DNA of 64,000 bases from contig NZ_KB890603.1 of assembly GCF_000373145.1 (NCBI RefSeq), forward strand, positions 124,001 to 188,000, given 5' to 3'. The position numbers and the translations under genes were made by a program. Shown here piece after piece: positions 15,750 through 28,072 of this stretch. The notes below the pieces were generated by a model. That model made no database searches, was not told the DNA's origin, and worked only from the letters and a program-made list of their open reading frames with translations. Each line of letters opens with the position of its first letter. Position 1 is the stretch's first letter. This DNA is from Thermus oshimai DSM 12092 (lineage in GTDB: Bacteria > Deinococcota > Deinococci > Deinococcales > Thermaceae).

Positions 15750-15967
15750 TGTGGATAACCTGTGGATAACCCTGTGGATAACTGGGCTTGGCCTGTGGAT
15801 AACCCTGTGGATAACCTGTGGAAAACCCGGGGGGGTCTGGGGGCTGTGGATAACTGGCCGGTTTTCCACACGTTATCCACAGGGAAGCGGGGGTTATCCA
15901 CAGGGGTTATCCACAAGCCCTTTGCCGTCTGGGAGCAGGTTTTCCCCCCGTTATCCACATATCCACA
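15750..15967. repeat. Thirteen DnaA boxes in mirrored orientation
   Basis: Seven boxes read TGTGGATAA on the plus strand at 15750, 15761, 15773, 15794, 15806, 15817 (variant TGTGGAAAA) and 15845. Six read on the minus strand at 15862 (variant TTTTCCACA), 15873, 15894, 15907, 15951 and 15959 (variant ATATCCACA). Orientation flips once, near 15857, so the array is a large head-to-head arrangement. Confidence 0.95.
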
Positions 15968-15971
15968 GGCC

Positions 15972-15986
15972 CTACTACTACGACTA
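15972..15986 (+). promoter_or_regulatory. DnaA-trio element
   Basis: After the last box (ends 15967) and a GGCC spacer come the triplets CTA CTA CTA CGA CTA. The complementary strand therefore reads 3'-GAT repeats, the pattern described for DnaA-trios in Bacillus subtilis, which bind DnaA as it loads on single-stranded DNA. The spacing (box, short GC spacer, trios, then AT-rich DNA) matches that model. Confidence 0.8.
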
Positions 15987-16022
15987 CGGGTTTTTAAGAT
16001 CTTTAAAAAGAAAAACCCGTAG
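15984..16022. repeat. AT-rich inverted repeat at the putative unwinding element
   Basis: The 12-base arm CTACGGGTTTTT (15984-15995) is repeated inverted as AAAAACCCGTAG (16011-16022). The 15 bases between are A/T-rich and themselves nearly palindromic around AGATCT (15998-16003). It could assist strand opening, act as a dnaA terminator, or both. Confidence 0.8.
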
Positions 16023-16046
16023 TAACAGTAAAGGAGGCAAGGAAGA

Positions 16047-19873
<3,827 letters not shown>

Positions 19874-19876
19874 ATA

Positions 19877-19900
19877 CCCCCGCCAAAGCTTGGGCGGGGG
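19877..19900. terminator. Hairpin between convergent pyk and subtilase genes
   Basis: CCCCCGCC (19877-19884) pairs with GGCGGGGG (19893-19900) around an AAAGCTTG loop. The six-base T run lies on the protease side of the stem on the minus strand (19904-19909), so neither direction has a textbook trailing U tract. It may still end both transcripts. Confidence 0.55.
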
Positions 19901-19927
19901 CCCAAAAAAGCCTTCGGAGCTACGCCT

Positions 19928-21118
19928 TTAGAAGCCCCTCACGTTCAGGAAGGGCTCCGGGTGGGGGTGGCCCGAGGTGTTGGTCCAGCCCGCGGTGCTC
20001 TCGGCGTTTTGCAAGAGGGCGGCCTTCACCTGGGCCGGGGTGTGGCCCGGGTAGCGGGAGAGGACCAGGGCCGCGGCCCCGGCCACGTGGGGCGTGGCCA
20101 TGGAGGTGCCGCTGATGGTGTTGTAGGCCGTGGTGGAGGTGTGCCAGGTGGAGAGGATGCCCACCCCGGGGGCCGCCAGGTCCACGTCGGGGCCGTAGTT
20201 GGACCAGGAGGGCCAGTCGTCTCGGCTGTTGGTGGCGCTCACGGTGATGGCCTCGTCGTAGGCCGCGGGGGTGTGGTTGGCCGCGTCGTCCCCCTCGTTC
20301 CCCGCGGCCACCACCACGGTGATGGCGTGGTCGCACACCGCCTTCTGGATGGCGTTGTGGAGGGCATCCCGGGAGCGGACGCTGGGGCAGTACTGGCCGT
20401 CTTGGTCGTCGGTCCCCGCACCCCCCAGGCTCATGTTCACCACCTTGGGTTTGCCCCCGTTGTTGTGGGCGATGACCCAGTTGAGGCCCTGGACGATGCC
20501 GCTGATGCTCCCCGAGCCCGAGCCTGAGAGCACCTTCACCGCGTAAAGCTCCGCCGCGGGGGCCACCCCCAAGACCCCCACCGCGTTGTTCACCGCGGCG
20601 ATGGTGCCCGCCACGTGGGTGCCGTGGCCGTTGTCGTCGTCGTAGGCCGCCTTGCACCGCCCCCGGCACTTCACCACCGCGTAGCCCCCTTTGAGGTTGG
20701 TCAGGTCCTCGTGGCCCACCTTGATCCCCGTGTCCAGCACGTAGACGGACACGTTCCCCCCCTTGGCCTGGGTGGTGGGGGCCCCGATGCGCTCCACCCC
20801 CCAGGGGACGGTCTGGGCGTAGGCCTGGACGGGCCGGTCGGGGGTGAGGCTTTGCACGCGGGGGTCCTGGGCCAGGCGCTGGGCCAGGCCCGGGGGGAGG
20901 TTTCTCAGGACCACCATGCCCAAGGCCTCCAGCCGGTCCTCCGCGGCCACCGCGAGCCCATGGTCCCGGGCCAGGGCCTCCGCCGCCGCCCCGGGCTTGA
21001 GGAGGGCGATGTAGGTGCCCCCCTCGCCGGCCAGGGGCCTAAGGGTCTCGGGGGTCTTTACGGCGTTCTGGCAGGCCGCCAGGAGGAAAAGCCCCAAAAA
21101 GATCGCCCATTTGCGCAT
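19928..21118 (-). CDS. Subtilisin-like serine protease, proteinase K/aqualysin type, lipoprotein signal
   Basis: Secreted S8 protease of 396 residues. The catalytic triad is seen as Asp129 (VLDTGI), His165 (NGHGTHVAG) and Ser339 ([12 protein letters not shown]), with the oxyanion-hole Asn274 (AAGNEGD). Residues 35-102 look like an I9 propeptide. The N-terminus ([16 protein letters not shown]) has a lipobox with Cys16, so the precursor may be lipid anchored. Paired cysteines (151, 155, 244, 262) recall the disulfides of proteinase K-type enzymes. The ATG at 21118 follows GGGAGGCGG. It lacks the C-terminal pro-region of aqualysin I. Confidence 0.92.
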   Translation of the reverse strand: MRKWAIFLGLFLLAACQNAVKTPETLRPLAGEGGTYIALLKPGAAAEALARDHGLAVAAEDRLEALGMVVLRNLPPGLAQRLAQDPRVQSLTPDRPVQAYAQTVPWGVERIGAPTTQAKGGNVSVYVLDTGIKVGHEDLTNLKGGYAVVKCRGRCKAAYDDDNGHGTHVAGTIAAVNNAVGVLGVAPAAELYAVKVLSGSGSGSISGIVQGLNWVIAHNNGGKPKVVNMSLGGAGTDDQDGQYCPSVRSRDALHNAIQKAVCDHAITVVVAAGNEGDDAANHTPAAYDEAITVSATNSRDDWPSWSNYGPDVDLAAPGVGILSTWHTSTTAYNTISGTSMATPHVAGAAALVLSRYPGHTPAQVKAALLQNAESTAGWTNTSGHPHPEPFLNVRGF

Positions 21119-21144
21119 ACCGCCTCCCTTGGTGTACGCCGGCC

Positions 21145-21174
21145 AGTCTAGGGCCCGGGGGGCGGGGGCGTCAA
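21145..21174 (-). promoter_or_regulatory. Promoter of the subtilase gene
   Basis: On the minus strand TTGACG (21174-21169) and TAGACT (21150-21145) are separated by 18 bases, a good sigma-A promoter. It leaves a leader of about 20-25 bases containing the ribosome-binding site. Confidence 0.7.
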
Positions 21175-21178
21175 GGCC

Positions 21179-21184
21179 TATAGT
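21179..21184 (+). promoter_or_regulatory. -10 element of leaderless pyrF
   Basis: TATAGT ends seven bases before the pyrF ATG, which has no usable Shine-Dalgarno site between them. It lies beside the divergent protease -35 box. Confidence 0.55.
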
Positions 21185-21191
21185 GGGGGGC

Positions 21192-21959
21192 ATGGACTTC
21201 CTCCTCGCCCTGGAACGCCCCCCCCTGGTCCTGGGGGTGGATCCGAGGCCCGAGCTCCACGGGAAAGACCCCTTGGCGGACATCCGGCGCTACGCCCTCG
21301 AGGCCATGGAGGCCCTGGCCCCGGGGCTATGCGCGGTGAAGTTCCAGCTGGCCTTCTTTGAGGCCCTGGGGGCGGAGGGGGTGGGGCTTCTCCTTGAGCT
21401 TGCGGCCGCCGCGCGGGTGTTCGGCCTCCCGGTGATCTTTGACGGCAAGCGGGGGGATGTGGGCTCCACCGCCAGGGCCTACGCGGAGGCCTACCTGGTG
21501 CGCTTTCCGGGCAGCGCCCTCACCGTGAACCCCTACCTGGGCCTGGACGCCCTTGCCCCCTTTCTGGAGGCGGCCCGGGCCCATGGGGGGGCCCTTTTCG
21601 TCCTGGTGAAGACCTCCAACCCGGGCTCGGGCTTCCTCCAGGACCTCCCCGTGGAGGGGCGGCCCCTCTACCTCCACCTGGCGGAGGCCCTGGCCCGTTG
21701 GGAGGGGGATGGGGAGGGGTTCGGCCGGGTGGGGATGGTGGTGGGGGCCACCTACCCCGAGGCGGTGGCCGGGGTGCGGGCCGTGGCCCCCAGGGCCCCC
21801 CTCCTCCTCCCCGGGGTGGGGGCCCAAGGGGGGAAGCCCTTGAGGGGCCCTGGCCTCCTGAACGCCGCCAGCCGCGCCCTCTTCTACCCCGGGGGGAGGC
21901 CGGACCTGGAGGCCGCCCTAAAGGCCCAGGCCGAGCTCCTGAAGGCCCTGGTAGAGTAG
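21192..21959 (+). CDS. pyrF: Orotidine 5'-phosphate decarboxylase
   Basis: Last step of UMP synthesis (255 aa). The catalytic loop [18 protein letters not shown] lies at about residues 84-101; this spacing is typical of the longer type-2 family of OMP decarboxylases. [14 protein letters not shown] at the N-terminus is also diagnostic. I chose ATG 21192 because the longer frame runs through the divergent protease. It is followed five bases later by pyrE. Confidence 0.96.
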   Translation: MDFLLALERPPLVLGVDPRPELHGKDPLADIRRYALEAMEALAPGLCAVKFQLAFFEALGAEGVGLLLELAAAARVFGLPVIFDGKRGDVGSTARAYAEAYLVRFPGSALTVNPYLGLDALAPFLEAARAHGGALFVLVKTSNPGSGFLQDLPVEGRPLYLHLAEALARWEGDGEGFGRVGMVVGATYPEAVAGVRAVAPRAPLLLPGVGAQGGKPLRGPGLLNAASRALFYPGGRPDLEAALKAQAELLKALVE

Positions 21960-21964
21960 GAGGG

Positions 21965-22516
21965 ATGGACGTCCTTGGGCTTTACCGCAAGACGGGGGCC
22001 CTGCTGGAGGGCCACTTCCTCCTGCGCTCGGGCCTCCACTCCCCCCTTTTCCTCCAGTCCGCGGCCCTCCTCCAGCACCCCCTCTACGCGGAGGCGGTGG
22101 GGGAGGCCTTGGGCCGGCTCTTTGAGGAGGAGGGGGTGGACTTCGTGGTGGGGCCCGCCCTGGGGGGCGTGGTCCTCTCCTTCGTGGTGGCGAGGGCCCT
22201 GGGGGCCCGGGCCCTTTTTGCGGAGAAGACCCCCTCTGGGGAGATGACCCTGCGGAAGGGGCTCACCGTAAACCCCGGGGACCGCTTCCTGGCGGTGGAG
22301 GACGTGGTGACCACGGGGGAAAGCGTCCGGAAGGCCATCCGGGCGGCGGAGGAGCGGGGCGGGGTCCTGGTGGGCGTGGGGACCATCGTGGACCGGAGCG
22401 GGGGGAAGGTGGCCTTTGGCGTGCCCTTTAAAGCCCTGGCCCGCCTCGAGGTCCCCCAGTACCCCCCCGAGGCCTGCCCCTTGTGCCGGGCGGGCCTGCC
22501 CCTGGAAGAGGTATGA
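21965..22516 (+). CDS. pyrE: Orotate phosphoribosyltransferase
   Basis: Makes orotidine monophosphate from orotate and PRPP (183 aa). The PRPP-binding motif LAVEDVVTTGESVRKAI is at about residues 111-127, and the N-terminal LLEGHFLLRSGLHSPLFLQ matches the family. It follows pyrF behind GTAGGAGGG and its stop overlaps the next ATG (ATGA). Confidence 0.97.
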   Translation: MDVLGLYRKTGALLEGHFLLRSGLHSPLFLQSAALLQHPLYAEAVGEALGRLFEEEGVDFVVGPALGGVVLSFVVARALGARALFAEKTPSGEMTLRKGLTVNPGDRFLAVEDVVTTGESVRKAIRAAEERGGVLVGVGTIVDRSGGKVAFGVPFKALARLEVPQYPPEACPLCRAGLPLEEV

Positions 22517-23517
22517 GGGTCCTTTTCGCCCTTCTCCTCCTTTGGGGAAGCGCCCTGGCCTCCCCCGAGGTCCAAGCGGCCCAGGAGGCCCTGGAGGCCT
22601 GGCTTAGGGGGGCGCTTTCCCCGACGCTGGAGGACCTCCTCCGGGCCTCCCCCGAGGAGGCCCCGGAGTTCCTCCGGCGCTACGCCCAGTTTCCCCCGCC
22701 CCCTCCGGGCCTGGAGGTGAACCGGAAAGAGCCCCGCCTGGAGGGGAACCGGGTCTACTTCCCCGCCGCCCGGGGGGAGGAGGTGGGGGAGGTGGGGGTG
22801 GTCCTGGAGGGGGGGCGGGCGGTGCGGGTCTTCTACCGGCCGGAAGGGGCGGGCCCCCCGGCCTACCTCTTCACCCCGGGGGCGGGGCTCGGCTTCCTCC
22901 TCCTAAGCCTCCTCTGGGCCTACCTCCTCCTCACCCCGAGCCCCTTTCGCGCCCGCTTCTTGGAGGCCTTGGCCCTCCTCAAGGAAAGGCGGGGGCTTTA
23001 CCTTTTCACGAACGCCCTCCTCTACGGCCTCTTCGCCCTGGGGGCCCTTCTCGCCTACGCCCTTCCTGGGCTTGCCGGAGGGGTCCAGGCCCTCCTCGGG
23101 GGGGCCCTGGAGGCCTTGGGGCTGGGCCGGGCGGCGGAGGCGGGGGTCTTCGCCCTGGCGGGGGTCATCTTCAGCTGGAACTTCACCCAGGGCCTCTTCC
23201 TCACCGGCCTCCTCCCGGCCCTTCTCCTGGGGTGGCCGGTCCTCCTCCTCAACGCCCTCCGCTACCTCGTCTTCGGCTTCGCCCTCTCCCCGGCCCTTTT
23301 GGGGGGGGTCTTCCTCCTCCACCTGCCCACCCTCCTCCTGGAGCTCCAGGCCTACATCCTGGTGACCTTTGGGGGGCTTAGCCTCCTCCTCCGGGTGGTC
23401 CGGGGGGAGGGGTACAGGAGGGGGCTTAAGGACCTCCTCCTTTCCTTTTACCTGGGGGCCTTTTTCCTCCTCCTCGCCGCCTGGTACGAGGCCTTTGAGG
23501 TAGGCTTCCTGCTATGA
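22513..23517 (+). CDS. Membrane protein, possibly SpoIIM-like
   Basis: A 334-residue protein with a signal peptide (RVLFALLLLWGSALA), an extracytoplasmic domain (about 18-115) and six or so membrane helices in the remainder. The C-terminal pattern (LPTLLLELQAYILVTFGGL, LLLAAWYEAF) recalls stage II sporulation protein M/DUF95 membrane proteins, but the resemblance is loose. It overlaps pyrE and gpsA by four bases each, so it is translated in one operon with them. Function unknown. Confidence 0.82.
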   Translation: MRVLFALLLLWGSALASPEVQAAQEALEAWLRGALSPTLEDLLRASPEEAPEFLRRYAQFPPPPPGLEVNRKEPRLEGNRVYFPAARGEEVGEVGVVLEGGRAVRVFYRPEGAGPPAYLFTPGAGLGFLLLSLLWAYLLLTPSPFRARFLEALALLKERRGLYLFTNALLYGLFALGALLAYALPGLAGGVQALLGGALEALGLGRAAEAGVFALAGVIFSWNFTQGLFLTGLLPALLLGWPVLLLNALRYLVFGFALSPALLGGVFLLHLPTLLLELQAYILVTFGGLSLLLRVVRGEGYRRGLKDLLLSFYLGAFFLLLAAWYEAFEVGFLL

Positions 23518-24479
23518 AGGTGGCCATCCTAGGCGCGGGGGCCTGGGGCACGGCCCTGGGCGTGGTCCTGGCCTCCAAGGGGATTCCCGTGGCCCTTTGG
23601 GCCCGGAGGAAGGAGCAGGCCGAGGCCCTAAGGCAGGCGCGGGAGAACCGGGAACACCTCCCGGGGGTGCCCCTCCCCGCCTACCTCTACCCCACCCCCG
23701 ACCCCGAGGAGGCCCTGGCGGGGGCGGAGTTCGCCGTCCTGGCCATCCCCACCAAGGGCCTGGAGGAGGCGCTCAAGACCCTTCCCAAGGCCCCCTGGTA
23801 CCTCTCCACCGCCAAGGGGTTTTTCTTCCGGGAAGGGCGGCTTTTCACCCCGGCGGAGCTGGTGGAGGCCATAACGGAGCGGGAGGCGGCCGTCCTCTCC
23901 GGCCCCAACCACGCGGAGGAGGTGGCCCGCTTCCTGCCCACGGCCAGCGTGGCCGCGGGGCCTAGGGCGGAGCGGGTGCAGGCCCTCTTCTCGGGGCCCA
24001 CTTTCCGGGTCTACACCAGCCGGGACCGGCGGGGGGTGGAGCTGGGGGGCGGGATGAAGAACGTCCTGGCCCTGGCCGCGGGGATGGTGGATGGGTTGGG
24101 CCTGGGGGACAACGCCAAGGCCGCCCTCCTCACCCGGGGTCTTAGGGAGATGGTGCGCTTCGGGGTGGCCATGGGGGGGGAGGAGGCCACCTTTTACGGG
24201 CTTTCGGGCCTGGGGGACCTCCTGGCCACCGCCTACAGCCGCCACTCCCGCAACCGCGGGGCGGGGGAGGCCCTGGTGCGGGGGACCCCCTTGGAGGCCC
24301 TGGAGGTCCGGGGGGTGGTGGAGGGGCTTTACGCGGTGCGGGCCCTCATGGCCTGGGCCAAGGCGGAAGGGGCGGAGCTCCCCATCGCCGAGGCGGTCCA
24401 CCGGGTGGTCTACGAGGGGCTGGACCCCATGAAGGCCCTTCTCGCCCTCATGGGGCGGGAGCCCAAGCCGGAGCTATAG
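23514..24479 (+). CDS. gpsA: Glycerol-3-phosphate dehydrogenase [NAD(P)+]
   Basis: Reduces dihydroxyacetone phosphate to sn-glycerol 3-phosphate for phospholipid synthesis (321 aa). The NAD(P)-binding [19 protein letters not shown] is at residues 3-21, [11 protein letters not shown] and [20 protein letters not shown] mark the GpsA catalytic region, and [20 protein letters not shown] follows. Its stop overlaps the convergent korB stop within CTATAG. Confidence 0.97.
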   Translation: MKVAILGAGAWGTALGVVLASKGIPVALWARRKEQAEALRQARENREHLPGVPLPAYLYPTPDPEEALAGAEFAVLAIPTKGLEEALKTLPKAPWYLSTAKGFFFREGRLFTPAELVEAITEREAAVLSGPNHAEEVARFLPTASVAAGPRAERVQALFSGPTFRVYTSRDRRGVELGGGMKNVLALAAGMVDGLGLGDNAKAALLTRGLREMVRFGVAMGGEEATFYGLSGLGDLLATAYSRHSRNRGAGEALVRGTPLEALEVRGVVEGLYAVRALMAWAKAEGAELPIAEAVHRVVYEGLDPMKALLALMGREPKPEL

Positions 24480-25388
24480 GGCGAACTCCCCTAGGAGGCC
24501 CTCGAGGTCCAAAGGCTCCGTGGGCCCCTGCGCGGGGTAGACCCCGGGGTAGCGGGGGAGGAAGGCCTGGAGCCTTTCCTCAAAGGTGGGGAGCTCCGCC
24601 TTCCAGAAGAGGCCCACGGGGATCCTCTCCCCCCACTCCAGGGCCTTTTCTTGGAAGCGGGTCATCTTTTCCTCCAGGACCTCCGGGGGCAGGCCCTCGG
24701 GGACGAAGGGATCGTACCCCTCCTCCTCCAGCCGGTAGAGCCTGGGGGCGAACCACTCCTTGGTGTGGAGGTCGTTGTAGGTGGGGCAGGGCTGGAGGAC
24801 GTGGAGGAAGGCCAGGCCCTTATGCTCTATCCCCGCCTTGATGAGCTCTTTGAGCCCCTTCACGTCGTAGGCGTACCCCCGGGCGATGAAGGTGTACCCC
24901 GAGGCGAAGGCCAGGAGGAGGGGGTTGATGCGGCCCTGGGGGTTGGGCTTGGGGAGGCTTTTGGTCTTCTCCCCCAGGCCCAAGGTGGGCCCCGCCTGCC
25001 CCTTGGTGAGGCCGTAGACCTCGTTGTCGTAGAGGATGTAGAGGAGGTCCACGTTCCGCCTGCCCGCGGCCACGAAGTGCCCGGCCCCGATGCCGAGCCC
25101 GTCCCCATCCCCCCCCACGGCCACCACCGTGAGGTGGGGGTTGGCGAGTTTCGCCCCTTGGGCCACGGGGAGGACGCGGCCGTGGAGGGTGTGGACCCCG
25201 TAGAGGTTCAGGTAATGGGGGGTCTTGGCCGAGCAGCCGATGCCGGAGAAGACCGCGGTCTTCGTGGGGTCCTTCTTCAGCTCAAAGAGGGCCATCTGCA
25301 GGGCAGAGAGGATGCCGTAGTCCCCGCAGCCCGGGCACCAGTCGGGTTGCTTTTCCGCCTTGTAGTCCGCAAGCTTGAGCTCCACCAT
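24474..25388 (-). CDS. korB: 2-oxoacid:ferredoxin oxidoreductase beta subunit
   Basis: Thiamine-diphosphate subunit (304 aa) of an enzyme that oxidatively decarboxylates a 2-oxoacid (2-oxoglutarate, pyruvate or both) with ferredoxin as acceptor. Cys18 and Cys21 in WCPGCGDYG, Cys in [10 protein letters not shown] and Cys in LQPCPTYND are the expected ligands of one [4Fe-4S] cluster. The ThDP motif is [17 protein letters not shown] to [14 protein letters not shown] 25388 is one base after the korA stop. The substrate cannot be decided from sequence alone. Confidence 0.94.
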   Translation of the reverse strand: MVELKLADYKAEKQPDWCPGCGDYGILSALQMALFELKKDPTKTAVFSGIGCSAKTPHYLNLYGVHTLHGRVLPVAQGAKLANPHLTVVAVGGDGDGLGIGAGHFVAAGRRNVDLLYILYDNEVYGLTKGQAGPTLGLGEKTKSLPKPNPQGRINPLLLAFASGYTFIARGYAYDVKGLKELIKAGIEHKGLAFLHVLQPCPTYNDLHTKEWFAPRLYRLEEEGYDPFVPEGLPPEVLEEKMTRFQEKALEWGERIPVGLFWKAELPTFEERLQAFLPRYPGVYPAQGPTEPLDLEGLLGEFAL

Positions 25389-25389
25389 G

Positions 25390-27240
25390 CTAAACCCCTT
25401 TCCTGAGGACGACCCGCTCGGGGGCATCCCCCTTCAGGATGGCCTTGAGGGCCGCCACCGCCTCCTCCAGGGCGATGGGGCGGCCGTTGTACTTCACCAC
25501 CCGGTGGTGGACCTTTTTCAGGGTTTCCCCCTGCACCAGGTCGGCCAGCTGGCCGGAGTAGTTGTGCTCCAGGGTGACGAGCCTTCTGCCCTCCAGGAGG
25601 TGGGCGATCCGGGGGAAGGGCCAGAGGAGCCTGAGGTGGAGGTAGCCCACCCCGGGAAGCTCCTCCAGGGCCTCCAGGACCGTCCCCTTCACCGAGCCCC
25701 ACCCCAGGACCAGGACCTCCCCGTCCCGGAAAAGGGTGTACTGGTCCTCTTCGGGGATCTCCTCCAGGGCGGTCTTTAGCTTTTGCATGCGCTTTTCCAT
25801 CTGGTACTCCCGGAGGACGGGGTCTTCGGTGATGTGGCCCTCGAGGTCGTGCTCGTCCGAGGTCATCCAGTAGAAGCCCCCGGGGGTGCCCAGGGGGATG
25901 AAGGGGGAGATCCCGTCCCCTTCGTGGGCGTAGCGGGCGTAGGGCCCGAACCCCTCTTGGGGCGGCAGGCGTTTCTCCCCATCCAGCCGGAGGACCCTCA
26001 GGGCCTCCTTGGGGAGGCTCTGGGCGCTGGAAGCCAGGAACTTGTCCAGGAGGTGGACCACCACCGTCTGGTAGCGCCAGGCCCAGGCCAGGGCCTTCTG
26101 GGCGTCCAGGAAGGCGTCCAGGATGTCCCCCGAGGCCAGGACCAGGCGGGGGTACTCCCCGTGCCCGCCCCGTAGGGCGAAGTGGAGGTCCCCCTGCTCC
26201 GTGCGGGTGGGCAGGCCCGTGGAGGGCCCGCCCCGCTGGTAGAGGGTCACCACCAGGGGGGCCTCGATCATCCCCGCGAAGCCCATCCCCTCGGCCATGA
26301 GGCTGAAGCCGGGGCCGCTGGTGGCGGTGGCCGCCCTGGCCCCCGTGAGGGCCGCCCCGATGGCCATGGTCACCGCGGCGATCTCGTCCTCCGTCTGGAC
26401 CACGGCCACGTCCGCCCCCTTGAAGGCGGTGTGGGCCTCGAGGTAGGTGGACTCGTCCGTGGCCGGGCTGATGGGGTAGTAGGTCTGGAAGCGAAGCCCC
26501 CCGGCGAGCTTCCCCAAGGCCGCCGCCTGGGCCCCGGTGAGGTAGACCCGGCCGGGCTCGTAGCCGTTTAGGTGGAGGCGGAAGGGGAGCTTGGGCACCT
26601 CCTCCCGGTACACCGCCTCGGCCACCGCCCGGTTGAGCTCCAGCACCTTCCCCCTGAACTGCAGGGCCAGCGCCTCCAGCAAGGGCTCCAAGGGGTAGTC
26701 CAGGAGGTGGAGGCTTGCGGCCACGGCGATGGTGTTCAGGGTGCGCCGGGCCTGGAGGGAGGGCACCCCGAGGGCGCTCCCGATCCGTTCCGCCACCTCC
26801 TCGTAGGGGTAGGGGAGGGGCTGGACCCCCGCTTCCACGTGGGCCGAAAGGATCTCCTTGAGGCTTGGGTCCCTCTTCCCAAGCCGCTCCTCCACCGCCT
26901 CCGCCAGGCGGTGGTCCAGCATGGGGAGCTTGTGCAGGCTTAGCTCCAGCACCCGGGGGTCGTAGAGGAGCACCCCCCCGGCCCGCACCTCCCCCAGGTG
27001 GCGCACCAGGGTTTCCCCGTCCAGGGCCACCAGCATGTCCACCCCTTCCCGGAAGGCCTGGACCGGTTTTCGCCCCAGTCTCACGTCCAGGTAGGAGTGC
27101 CGCCCCATGATGTTGGAGTGGTACTCCCGCCTGGTGGCCACCCACCACCCCCCCTTGCCCACCGCCCGGGCGAAGAGGGTGGCCGCGGTCTCTATGCCGC
27201 CCCCTTGGGGCCCTCCCACCCGCCAGGTGAAGTCATCCAT
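25390..27240 (-). CDS. korA: 2-oxoacid:ferredoxin oxidoreductase, fused gamma-alpha subunit
   Basis: A 616-residue subunit in which a gamma domain (residues 1-185, [20 protein letters not shown]) precedes the alpha pyrimidine-binding domain. This gamma-alpha fusion with a separate beta is the two-subunit architecture found in archaea such as Sulfolobus and in some thermophilic bacteria. The alpha domain contains [14 protein letters not shown] (the YPITP-type motif), [16 protein letters not shown] and [17 protein letters not shown]. It is the first gene of the leftward pair and is translationally adjacent to korB. Confidence 0.94.
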   Translation of the reverse strand: MDDFTWRVGGPQGGGIETAATLFARAVGKGGWWVATRREYHSNIMGRHSYLDVRLGRKPVQAFREGVDMLVALDGETLVRHLGEVRAGGVLLYDPRVLELSLHKLPMLDHRLAEAVEERLGKRDPSLKEILSAHVEAGVQPLPYPYEEVAERIGSALGVPSLQARRTLNTIAVAASLHLLDYPLEPLLEALALQFRGKVLELNRAVAEAVYREEVPKLPFRLHLNGYEPGRVYLTGAQAAALGKLAGGLRFQTYYPISPATDESTYLEAHTAFKGADVAVVQTEDEIAAVTMAIGAALTGARAATATSGPGFSLMAEGMGFAGMIEAPLVVTLYQRGGPSTGLPTRTEQGDLHFALRGGHGEYPRLVLASGDILDAFLDAQKALAWAWRYQTVVVHLLDKFLASSAQSLPKEALRVLRLDGEKRLPPQEGFGPYARYAHEGDGISPFIPLGTPGGFYWMTSDEHDLEGHITEDPVLREYQMEKRMQKLKTALEEIPEEDQYTLFRDGEVLVLGWGSVKGTVLEALEELPGVGYLHLRLLWPFPRIAHLLEGRRLVTLEHNYSGQLADLVQGETLKKVHHRVVKYNGRPIALEEAVAALKAILKGDAPERVVLRKGV

Positions 27241-27292
27241 AAGGACCCTCCTTTTCCCGCATAACTTACCCCTAACCCCCAGGCCTTGGCTA

Positions 27293-27313
27293 GGGGCATT
27301 TGTACAAGCGGGG
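27293..27313. promoter_or_regulatory. Conserved CATTTGTAC motif upstream of korA
   Basis: The 21 bases contain GGGGCATTTGTACAAGC. The core CATTTGTAC also occurs before the PCu(A)C-sco1 operon, and a one-or-two-base variant occurs before the caa3 operon. It is about 55 bases upstream of the korA start, a place for an activator or repressor site. Confidence 0.4.
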
Positions 27314-27314
27314 C

Positions 27315-27776
27315 CTACTCCTCCCGGTCGGCCTGGTGGAGCCTCCGGCCCCAGAGGCTTCGGGGGGCATGGTGCTCCAGGACCAGGGCCCGCACCTCGG
27401 GGTCTTCCAGGCGCTCGGCCAGGTAGAGGGGGTGGTGGCGGCGCACCTGGAAGGCCCCGAGAAGCCCCCCCCGCACGGGGTAGGGGGGGAGGGGAGGGGC
27501 GAAGAGGCCGGTGAGGATCCTTTCCAGGGGGCGGTAGGGCCTCAGGGCCTTGCCCGCGTCGTGGAGGAGGGCCGCCCGGAGGACATAGGGGGGGGCCTCG
27601 GGGTGGGCCTTGAGGAGGCGGCGGGCCACCCGCACCCCGTGCTCCCGGTCCCGGGGGTCCATGGCGAGGTAAAGCGCCCGCTCCTCCCCCTTTAGGAGGC
27701 TTAGGGCGAAGGCGTCGTCGGGGCGGGCGAGGTGCGGGAAGAAGGCCTTGAGGAGGCGCTTTAGGCGCTTTTTCAC
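27315..27776 (-). CDS. HD-domain protein
   Basis: A 153-residue protein with an HD metal-phosphohydrolase pattern: HGVRVARRLLKAHP, then LRAALLHDAGKALRPY (the HD pair) and later RHHPLYLAERL and LVLEHHAPR. The nucleotide or other substrate is unknown. The GTG at 27776 starts two bases after the CsoR-family stop, so it is likely in that operon. The longer open frame reads into the repressor gene out of frame. Confidence 0.82.
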   Translation of the reverse strand: MKKRLKRLLKAFFPHLARPDDAFALSLLKGEERALYLAMDPRDREHGVRVARRLLKAHPEAPPYVLRAALLHDAGKALRPYRPLERILTGLFAPPLPPYPVRGGLLGAFQVRRHHPLYLAERLEDPEVRALVLEHHAPRSLWGRRLHQADREE

Positions 27777-27778
27777 CC

Positions 27779-28060
27779 CTAGACGAACTTCTTCAGCATG
27801 TTGGCGATCTCTTCCGGCTTCCTGGGGTCCACCTTCCCCTCGGAGACCTCCGCGGCGCAGACGTTTAAGAACTCGTGCAGGATGAGGGTGGCCGCGGCCT
27901 CCATGGCCTTCTTGGTGGCGGTCATCTGGGTCAGGACCTCGTCGCAAGGACGGCCCTCCGCCACCATCTTCTGCAGGCCCCGCACCTGGCCCTCGATGCG
28001 CCGTAGCCGCTTGAGGATGTTCTCCACGGTTTCGTTCCCGAGATCGGTGGTCCGGGTCAT
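27779..28060 (-). CDS. CsoR/CstR-family metal or sulfur-responsive repressor
   Basis: A 93-residue all-helical DUF156 repressor (ILKRLRRIEGQVRGLQKMV). Cys39 (GRPCDEVLTQ) and Cys68 (FLNVCAAEV) are conserved. The position that is histidine in copper-sensing CsoR, three residues before the second Cys with one more between, is Phe64 here; the only nearby His is 62. That argues against a normal Cu(I) site and suggests a dithiol sensor of the CstR type. I chose ATG 28060, which follows a TATAAT by six bases. Confidence 0.88.
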   Translation of the reverse strand: MTRTTDLGNETVENILKRLRRIEGQVRGLQKMVAEGRPCDEVLTQMTATKKAMEAAATLILHEFLNVCAAEVSEGKVDPRKPEEIANMLKKFV

Positions 28061-28066
28061 GGGGGC

Positions 28067-28072
28067 ATTATA
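28067..28072 (-). promoter_or_regulatory. -10 element of the CsoR-family gene, overlapping the dnaX stop
   Basis: TATAAT (28072-28067) lies six bases before the ATG at 28060. The dnaX stop codon TAA (28070-28068) is inside this hexamer. The repressor gene is therefore probably transcribed on its own as a leaderless mRNA in addition to any readthrough. Confidence 0.65.

Larger units (their letters stand above)
15746..16046. other. oriC: Chromosomal replication origin oriC
   Basis: The 301-base dnaA-dnaN gap holds no gene. From left to right it contains thirteen DnaA-box-like 9-mers, a GGCC spacer, a run of CTA triplets (DnaA-trio), an AT-rich stretch with an inverted repeat that should be the unwinding element, and the dnaN ribosome-binding site. 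This layout is the standard bacterial origin organisation. Confidence 0.95.

Noticed and set aside
20590-21118. Extension of the subtilase to an earlier start at 21283
   Set aside because: The extra 55 residues overlap pyrF and precede a perfect lipoprotein signal with its own ribosome-binding site.
25277-27148. 623-residue frame overlapping korA in the same direction
   Set aside because: It is the out-of-frame reading of korA. The product is Gly/Pro/Arg-rich and the korA frame carries the conserved motifs.
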